NCBI GenBank assembly: GCA_032207245.1
Contig: CM063498.1
Location: forward strand, 91,658,632-91,722,631
Source of the DNA: Pardosa pseudoannulata
Taxonomy: Eukaryota > Arthropoda > Arachnida > Araneae > Lycosidae
Length of the DNA: 64,000 nucleotides
Reading direction: 5' to 3'
This document shows, piece by piece, positions 56,498 to 64,000 of this stretch. The first letter of the stretch is position 1. The number at the start of each line of letters is the position of its first letter. A model generated the notes under the pieces. That model ran no database searches. It saw only the letters and a program-made list of their open reading frames with translations, and had not been told where the DNA came from. Both the position numbers and the translations under genes were made by a program.

Positions 56498-57051
56498 CTA
56501 AATTGTACACAATTACCGACTATCTCTAACCAACAATGATGAGCCGAAACCTAAGTATTCTCAATGATATATTTGCATTACAATCCAGAATTTATTGAAA
56601 TAGATTTATTGCAGTCTTCATTTTATTTAAGTATTTAACATTGGAATCTAAGCTGACAGAGTTTTTAAACTACTTAATAGTATCAAATAAATTACTAAAG
56701 GTAAATATGACTTTCATTCCACATATTGATGATTCAATTTTGTGTAGAAAGGGGGTAGGTTTTGTGTAGTTATGACTACCATGTTATTAAAACAATTTCT
56801 AGATCTAAATAAAAGTCTGACATTTATGCAGATTTTCCCTTTTAAAGGAAATGTACGAGTTTTACTTTGAGTGAATATTTATATATGTTTATGATACAAA
56901 TAATTCATTTTTATACGCATATCGCAGTTTGTAAAATATATTCGAAATATTGAAGAAATAAAATCCAAGAAAAATTTTCTTTAGCTATAACATCGATTTA
57001 AAATAATCATTTTAAAATAGAGCATATTTAGGCAGATGTTTATAATTTTAA

Positions 57052-57348
57052 TGTAGCCTCCACACTATGGCCAGTTGTTCACCACTTCCTGATGGTGACC
57101 TCGAACGATGGTTCACGGGTCACATCCACACGCTGGGCCACTGAATGAGCTGAACGCATTGATTCGTCCATAAGGTCTACTGCGCACTTAAGTTGCGCAT
57201 CTAGCTGCCTTTGATCTTTGGAGAAAAACCGCCTCCGAAGCCATCGTCCGCCAAGGCTATTTTATCGTCTGCCGCCATCGACCACGATAAGCCAAAGCCC
57301 CTCCAGACGGTGGTGATGGCTTGCAGTGGACCATAGTGTGGAGGCGCC
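57052..57348. mobile_element. MITE with GCCTCCACACTATGG inverted termini
   Basis: GCCTCCACACTATGG at 57056-57070 and its reverse complement at 57331-57345 bound a GC-richer 300 bp segment that stands out from the AT-rich surroundings. TTAA lies on both sides (57048-57051 and 57349-57352). No ORF. TTAA suggests a Kolobok- or piggyBac-like mechanism, but a Harbinger- or P-type origin is not excluded. Confidence 0.65.
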
Positions 57349-57352
57349 TTAA

Positions 57353-57545
57353 TACGCACTTAAGTAGGCATGTAATGCGATTGGCTATAGCTGTATGACA
57401 TCACACGCTTCTGTTTGAATAGCTAATTAGCTGTTCAAACACGCTGTAAACGTGATAGACCTTTTTTTGCTTTGTTAAGTCTGTTAGAGGAATTTTAGAA
57501 TGAACTATGAGTAACCTCAAACAGGGACATCTTCAGGTAAGCATA
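57353..57545 (+). promoter_or_regulatory. Possible promoter and first exon of an unknown gene
   Basis: A CRE-like TGACATCA near 57396-57403 and a 26 bp near-palindrome (57414-57439) precede ATG AGT AAC... encoding MSNLKQGHLQ, which ends at a strong GTAAGC donor near 57539. A short upstream ORF (MNYE, starting near 57501) overlaps. I recognise no family and found no continuing exon to the right edge. Confidence 0.25.
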
Positions 57546-60145
57546 CCATACTTCTTTTAAATATTTTTATTTTTGGGGCTTAGTAAATTTAACAGTGTAT
57601 CAACATATTCGTAGCGGGTACGCGGGAAAACTCCGTAACGTAGGAGGTAAGAATTAAAGGACGCTGAATTCGGTCAAAGTCATTTAAAATGGAAGTTACC
57701 TATGTTGAAACAAATACGTGATGTAATAATTTTTTTGTCCAGTAAAAAAGCAAGTAAAATATATTCATATATTATATGTTCCTATTAATCCTAATACTAT
57801 ATTATCCTAATATCCTAATACTATATATCCAAAATTCCTATAATTCTTTTAATGAATTACATTTTTTCATGTGTTATTGCCGGAATATATTTATAAGTCA
57901 CTGGATACAGCTATTCATTTTTATATACAACGCTAGTGTTTCATTTTCATTGTATAGTTGTATTACCCACACTCCTTATGAATTTCGAATAATACCAATA
58001 ATTTTTTGTACGCATACAGTTTTATGTATTTTAAGGAGTCATACGTCTGTTAATCGTTTATTCCTTGTCACCTAATTGTATGTACTTTTTCTTTTAATTC
58101 GTAGTCTAAACTCAAGCATTTTCTCACGCGTTTCCTCCCCAACTTAGTTTTCCCTTTTAATATTATTGCCAACTAATTACTCATAGGTCTATGCACTGCC
58201 AATACTAGCAAAACCAGTACTAGAGGGCTAGGCCCAGGAAGTACTGTTGCAAATGCTTCCAGAGAGGTCCAGAGAGGACGTCTGTTAAATAGACAAAAAA
58301 TTAGATTTTTCAGAAAAAATGTGAAAAGGAATGCAGTTCTAAACATTTTAAACACAGTCCGTGTGAAAAACTTCCAATATTGAGAAGTTATAAATAAAAA
58401 GTCAGCTATTTACTGTAATAAAATTTAACTTACAAAAACTTTAACTTGATTTTTCTTAAATTGTGTTATTTTTTTGCTTCATGTAAAGCGCATGTTATCT
58501 CAAAAAGTTAATATTTTTACAGGTTATATACAATATAATTTTCATCCGATTGAACCTAAATATTCTTGCACTATTTCCCAAAATATCTTTTTTCTCTATA
58601 TGTTTTGAATTTTTAAGGAAATTTTTTTTTCACATTTTTTAAAAATATACATGTATCTTAAATACATAAAAATTTAGGTTCAAATTTATTTTGAGATATT
58701 GTATGTTTTAAAACAATAAGTTTGTGTTTAACTTATAATTTTAGTAATCATGGGCTTTAGACCTGATATCATTTTTCTTAACAAAGTGTCTCTTGTTTAT
58801 AAATTTCTAACAAAAATATTTATATTTAAAAAATGAAGGAGATATGTAAGTAAAGATAATGTGTTCTAACTGTTCTAAAATATTTGTTTGTGAAACTGGT
58901 ACTTTATATACTATGAAAAGTCCAAAATGATAGTTATTTTACATTAGCATATAGCCCGTCATATGACGGGATTAGTACAATTTTTAATTTTCCAGAATTG
59001 TAAATTACCCTGTGAGGAAGGTTAAAAAAAAAAAAAAGGTTTCTTTTTTGGCTGAGAATTATCTGGTATACGCTCAATAATTTATCTTCATACTCCTCTA
59101 AAGTCTCCCGATACTGTGAATGCAATTAGAATAACGTTGAATTTATTTAGTTAAAAATTTAAAACCGTGTGGTTTTGTATAAAAAAACAAACACAAAAAC
59201 TAACGAACTTCTTAATTTTCAAAGATATATAACTTAAACGCTAGATATTTCTTTTTCGGTGAAACAGACTCCTAGAATTTTATGAAAAAACATTAATTTT
59301 TAATACTGGTGTTAAAATTTCCATACAAAAAATAATCGATGAATCAGTTTAAAATTATTACATATGTACCTAATCGATTATTTAAGCCAAATATAAAAGA
59401 AAATTATTAACGTAATATCTAAGTTCAGCGGTAAAACGTATGAAAATAATGCAGACTATATTTAAATAATTTAAAATAAGAAATGATTAAATGAGATGGT
59501 TAAAGGAATGACGTCGTAATGCTAGAAAAAATGTTATTTTTACCTACTGATGTGATAAATTGATTAAATGCTTTTAACCGGGGAAAAAAAGGGCTTGAAA
59601 TAATGGCATTAAACTCCCGAAAAGGGGGCAAGGTGTGGATTTTGACGTTTCCCCCCCTTGCTTTGAATTTTGCTAACCCTAACTCGTCAAGAATCCAATA
59701 TGGATGCCCCTATCCACTCCAGGTCCAACCGCTTCATAAATTCGAGGGCAGACGGAAAAATAACTTAAGCTATTATTATATAGGGGATTTTTCGACTTTA
59801 TTTCTTAATATTTGTAGTATGATTTATTTTCTTAGACTTCATAATATTTAATGTGCGTTACTTCTTAAATTTACTGAAATTTTTGTGCTCAGTCTATTAA
59901 AGTGTTTTTTAATTAAAAACTGGCATTTTTTTAATTAACAGGATTTTGTTCATTTACAGGGTTTAATAACGCGTAGCATATAAAAAAAAACACAAAATTG
60001 CTAAAATGTCATACCTTAATGTAATTGTTTATGGAAACTGTAACGCAAGTGAGCATTGATACCCGTGTTTTTAGTGTCACGTAGAAACTAAACGTACAAT
60101 AAAAACATGAAAATAGTTAATATGCAGAGCCTTAGAAATATTTAA
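57546..60145. other. Intergenic DNA, right part of window
   Basis: AT-rich with patches of more balanced composition. It contains a perfect 16 bp palindrome at 58955-58970 and several protein-like but unassigned stretches (58180-58381 plus strand; 59040-59125 minus strand). No gene supported. Confidence 0.5.
58955..58970. repeat. Perfect 16-bp palindrome
   Basis: CCCGTCATATGACGGG equals its own reverse complement. It is GC-rich in an AT-rich context and may be the terminal hairpin of a transposon, but I see no second terminus. Confidence 0.8.
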
Positions 60146-60266
60146 GGCTGGTCTCACCAAAGTTGTTTAACTGGTAACCACGATTAATCTGTTTAACAGA
60201 GCGATGTTTCCCATTATTGATTGGCGCCATGATGAACTAGCAGTTAAACGACTTTGAGATCACTCC
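60146..60266. mobile_element. Short palindromic MITE
   Basis: The left end GGCTGGTCTCACCAAAGTTG with TTTAACTGG is inverted at the right end (reading inward GGAGTGATCTCAAAGTCG, then TTTAACTGC). About 120 bp, flanked by TTAA and TTAG. It is an uninterrupted relative of the element at 55760-56497. Confidence 0.68.
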
Positions 60267-60830
60267 TTAGTGAATTTTGAGGAGCACCTTACTTTTTAAG
60301 CAAATATTTATCTAAACCTAGATATTTTTATATTCTAGTTTTAGCAACCTTTGTTTTATGTAACATTTGTGATCATTCGTTAAGATAAATGTTGAATCCT
60401 TCAAGGCGTCTTAATGTATTAGTGTTATTTAATTGCTAATGATGTATGTTAAAAGAAAAGGGGGAATTCAGCTTACAGATAGATTCACTAGTATCTATGA
60501 AATTTATAGTAAATTTATATGGTTTAGTAACATGTAGCATAGGTAATTTTAAATTTTCAATCTCTTGCATTTACAATAAGCTCTAATAATTTTATGTACA
60601 TTAATAGCTAAAAATTTTATTACTTTGATCAGGTGTGGTTTATAGCGTACCAGTAGTACTATTTCGTGGCCCGTGACAAAACTCACAAAACTTGTAATTG
60701 AATCAAGTAGTGTATTTATTATAGTAAATATATTTTTAAATGATTTACTGATTATTATAACTATTAAACACAATTGCAAACTGCTCCATTTCTAAATTAA
60801 TGTATTAAGTTTAACCTCAAATGTGTATGT

Positions 60831-61007
60831 GCCGAACGATGGCTTAATGGATGGTAGAGCGTGGTGGTTCAGTACCACAGTTCGCGAGTTCGAATTCGGC
60901 TGCTGACATTGATGTCCGTAGCCGTTCGTAATTGGCTTTAAGCAGTACGTCCCGGTCTTATTAGCCGTTGTTAGTAAAACAGACTGTAGCGCTCCAAATT
61001 AAACTCA
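60831..61007 (+). mobile_element. tRNA-derived SINE copy with direct-repeat flanks
   Basis: Head CGAACGATGGCTTAATGG, B-box (GAGTTCGAATTCGGC), GGCTTTAAGCAGTACGTC, and an end at GCTCCAAATTAAACTC. AACCTCAAAT occurs on both flanks (60813-60822 and 61008-61017) and is read as the target duplication. Confidence 0.82.
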
Positions 61008-61017
61008 AACCTCAAAT

Positions 61018-62227
61018 ATGTGTACACATACATAGAACATTCTGTGAGGCCCATTAACATAAGATTCGCTTCCAGTGTGGCCCGCGGGGTTTTCTGAGCT
61101 CTTCAGGCTTGATGCTGATGAATGTATGAGTATTCTATTCATTTTTAACTTATGTATGTCTTGTCTTTTTAATTTCTTTTTTATTTAGTTTCTATTAACA
61201 GAATATAATTTGACCTTTTCCCTTCAAATTGCTAAAATTTAATTTTTATTTTTCACCAGCCAAGTTAAATTTGTTTTATTTTCGATTATTTTTCTTTTAT
61301 TTTTGCACTTGCACTGTTGGTAATTATATTTTAGTCTTTTATGAATTGATAATCATAAGATGTTAAATCGATAGTTATTTAGTAACTCTAGGAAAAGTTA
61401 GTTTTCAGGACGGAGCACGATGTTTAGTCTTCAAAATTTAAAAACTGTTTTTTAATATTTGATATTCTACGGGGATAAGGTACCTTTAAAAATAGTGGAA
61501 TAAGACAGAAAAAAATAGTGGGTAGTTTGTGTTTACACCTATCTTAAACTGTTAAACGTGTGTTACAAAGGGAAATCTTTTGGAATCTAGTATCCATTTT
61601 ATTTCATTAAAATTTGTACTTGTTATGAAGAGTACAAAACATTTTCTTTCTTATTTTGGTGTGTCTGGTAACTTATTTATTACTTGGACTTCCCGAATGC
61701 ATTTATACCTAAATCTTACCTAATACTTTTGATACTGTTTACCAAATTCATATCCATAAATTTGGAGCCCTACTCTATTATTATTATTTACGTTTTTTAA
61801 TGAGACGCAATGTGTATGTAATACTGAGAAAATTTATAAAAACTAAAATATTTTTTAAATTGTAATGTTTCATAGACTCTGTTTAAAGTTAATAAAATTT
61901 TATACCTATTTACGTTTCTATGTTAATATTGTGGTGGCTGATCACAAAGAAGCCGAAATTGAAAATGTTATATTTTTCAGGGAAAGAAGAATCTATTTTA
62001 TTCCAGAACATTTCTTTTTGGAAATTGAAAGTAAGAGAATCAATTTACTTTTATACATACTATTCTTTGAGAAAGTTAAAACTTCAAACATTTCACTGAA
62101 ATTCCCTTGTTAGAAATAGTAAATGCACATTTTGTCTGTATTGCGGTTATGTTACGCTTTCAAATGGGCTTGGGTTCAATTCCAAAGAAACACAAAAACG
62201 GAAAGTGCCCTTTATTAGACAAAAAAT
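61018..62227. other. Intergenic DNA
   Basis: AT-rich; a GC-rich patch containing GTGTGGCCCGCGGGG near 61075 may be a transposon scrap. No gene seen. Confidence 0.5.
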
Positions 62228-62310
62228 ATTAAAATCTAGTGACGAGTTCAGGAGTCATAGATTCGAATATTACTGCTGGCATGGATGCTAGTCCTTTGAA
62301 TTTGACAATA
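62228..62310 (+). mobile_element. SINE fragment
   Basis: Contains GATTCGAATATTACTGC followed by GGCATGGATGCTAGTCC, matching the B-box and downstream body of the SINE family. Head and tail are absent. Confidence 0.5.
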
Positions 62311-62790
62311 TAGCGGGTGACCGAGTTCCGCTCGGAGAAACAGGTATCGAAGCTAACTCGAAGATTTGAATTTTCAATTGTGATTTATCAAAACAATACA
62401 TGCCATAAGAAAATTTGTGAAACCATTAGTGAAAAGATAACTTAAAGTGCACCATTGTAAACTATTCTAAACAATGTTGTTTGGAAAGGGAACTATTCTA
62501 TACAAAGGTAAAGTTTGAAAAGTCATAGGAAATAAAATGCAATTGATAACAAAAAATTACAAAAAGTTAACAATTAACAAAAAGTTGACAGCGTGGGATT
62601 GACAACTCTGCAAACCATCAACGGAACCTCCAACTACGGTTAGTAACAAACCCACAGCCAGGAGAATATTATTACTACTATTAAAATAAAAATGGAAACC
62701 GATATCAAGGAATAAAGACAAATCAAACTATTATTATTTAATTAATATTATTTTTATTATTTTAATATTATTAATTCGTCAGAACTACAG

Positions 62791-63110
62791 CCAATCGATT
62801 CCTGGTGGTCGAAAACCCTCGGGTACCAATTTTCACTTGGTTTGGACGCAGGAGAAAAAAGTTTGCCCGCACCGGGGTTCGAACCCGTATCTGTAGCGCC
62901 GAACCTTAGCGCGTCAAAACCGGCGCCAATCGATTCCTCATGGCCGACTGGATACCAATTTTTACACGAAATTCGCATATTTGACATGTTCCTTTGGCCG
63001 TATATAAGGGCCGTAAGCCAAAAATGGCCCTATCTGTAACTCCGAACTACTCGACCGTAGCGCTTCAAAAAGGCGCCAATCAATTCCTCGTGGCCAAACC
63101 CCCAGATAAA
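62791..63110 (-). repeat. Three tandem diverged copies of a tRNA-like repeat unit
   Basis: CCAATCGATTCCT recurs at about 62791, 62926 and (as CCAATCAATTCCT) 63076, spaced by about 135 and 150 bp. Adjacent units share a CGTCAAAACCGGCGCC / GCGCTTCAAAAAGGCGCC block. The minus strand contains GGGTTCGAACCCCGG, a B-box-like sequence. This may be a tRNA-derived SINE unrelated to the main family, amplified in tandem. Confidence 0.55.
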
Positions 63111-63249
63111 GTTTACCGGAGTTTATTAATCTGGGGCGATTTTCGACTTGACAACCATTCCTCGTATTATAGTATAGTATAGGATAGATAGTAGGTTCCA
63201 GCCTTGTGTTGCAAATAGTAAACATAGCTCTGAAAATCAAACCAAACAT

Positions 63250-64000
63250 ATTTTGTCAACTTCGTGCGAGAGTATTTGATAGTGTCCAAAATAGTTTCAG
63301 AATTTTCGACTAATTATTACAAATAATTTTATCATAAAAAGGGTACTTTTTATTGAAAAATTTCATACACTTAAACTTCGATGTGAATATATCTTGATCA
63401 ACATTCGACTGGTTAAAACACTTTCCATTTTTTAAATAGCTTTATTCTTTTAAACATTTAATAACAGATTATAAAAAAATATATACCGGAACTCATAGAA
63501 TATCCAAACTAGTGACTTTTATGCTACAAACTTTTAAATTATTCCCCAAAATTAATATTTCTCTCAATTAAATATTTCAAAGTATGTGGAGATTATTTTA
63601 AAGTGGGATAAAGTAATATACCTTAAAACATAGGGATTGCATAAACAAAACTTATTTGAGATTAGAGACAAATTTTCTTTGTAAAGGTTTAATGTAGTAC
63701 TATAAGGCGATTTCACGCAGAAGGGCACATTTCAATTTATGACAATTCTGGCTTTAGTTTCAAACGGAAAGACAGTTTCTTTTTCTATTGGCTGTTGTAA
63801 ACATGAAAATGAATGGGAAGGGCATTGTAGTAGTTCGTGACTTTGCGACAAATTGCTCTATTGAAAAAGCTCAGCAAGGCTACTTGTTGCTTCATTACAG
63901 TTAAATAAAACAAAAATTTATGTGCTATATTTTCCCCGCACAATATTGTGAATTTGATATCATTTTATGTAAGTTGTAGAATCTTAATAAAGTTTTATTT
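63250..64000. other. Right end of window
   Basis: Mostly AT-rich. The last 250 bp include a CCAAT-like box and a 33-codon ATG-started reading near 63804, beginning MKMNGKGIVVVRDFATNC, which I cannot assign. Confidence 0.4.

Noticed and set aside
58180..58381. Plus-strand Ser/Thr/Arg-rich reading as exon 2 of the 57509 candidate
   Set aside because: The phase does not match: the first candidate exon ends in phase 0, and no acceptor opens this frame in phase 0.
62757..63249. Overlapping ORFs on both strands
   Set aside because: They arise from the tandem tRNA-like repeat units; their repeated peptide blocks reflect DNA repetition and not a protein.

Overview
This is a strongly AT-rich eukaryotic nuclear window with short exons, long introns, GT-AG splice sites and many transposon and SINE copies. 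Nothing in it looks bacterial or organellar. I could recognise four conserved animal genes by conceptual splicing. The RIC3 and F-actin-capping beta proteins resemble arthropod forms, so an arthropod is likely. A chelicerate such as a spider is possible, but that is inference and I did not place the species.

Layout. (1) 1-5689, minus strand: the first three coding exons of ALG3, the ER mannosyltransferase of N-glycan assembly; the rest lies left of the window. (2) 5690-6040: a roughly 350 bp head-to-head intergenic region with NRF1-like and YY1-like motifs, probably a bidirectional promoter. (3) 6041-18126, plus strand: a six-exon RIC3 gene, the ER chaperone of nicotinic acetylcholine receptors, 362 aa when spliced. 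(4) 18127-23386: intergenic DNA between convergent genes, with a hAT-type element. (5) 23387-33651, minus strand: a complete seven-exon gene for the F-actin capping protein beta subunit (CAPZB/cpb), 276 aa, whose first coding exon is only the ATG. (6) 33652-38031: intergenic and probably 5'UTR-intron DNA, holding a hAT element with a broken transposase and an 8 bp target duplication. (7) 38032-49968, plus strand: a PINX1-like G-patch gene, 628 aa when spliced, with a very long lysine-rich C-terminal exon. (8) 49969-64000: no gene I can recognise. It is dense in tRNA-derived SINEs and small DNA transposons, including a piggyBac-like element nested inside an older inverted-repeat element. A possible first exon with an unknown product sits near 57509.

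The genes do not form one pathway. Two are ER membrane proteins sharing a probable promoter, one is an actin regulator and one is a nucleolar or telomere-associated protein. Much of the remaining structure is transposable: at least three hAT-type elements with TIRs and 8 bp duplications, two TTAA-flanked piggyBac-like elements, a 5'-truncated LINE with a 13 bp target duplication, a pogo/Tigger relic, an unusual inverted duplication in a CAPZB intron, and one tRNA-derived SINE family with about seven copies on both strands. I found no convincing undescribed multi-gene system. The observations most worth following up are the extended PINX1 tail with a PP1-docking-like motif, the ALG3-RIC3 shared promoter, the nested transposon, and the intronic inverted duplication. 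All exon joins are conceptual, and family assignments rest on remembered conserved sequence, not on searches.
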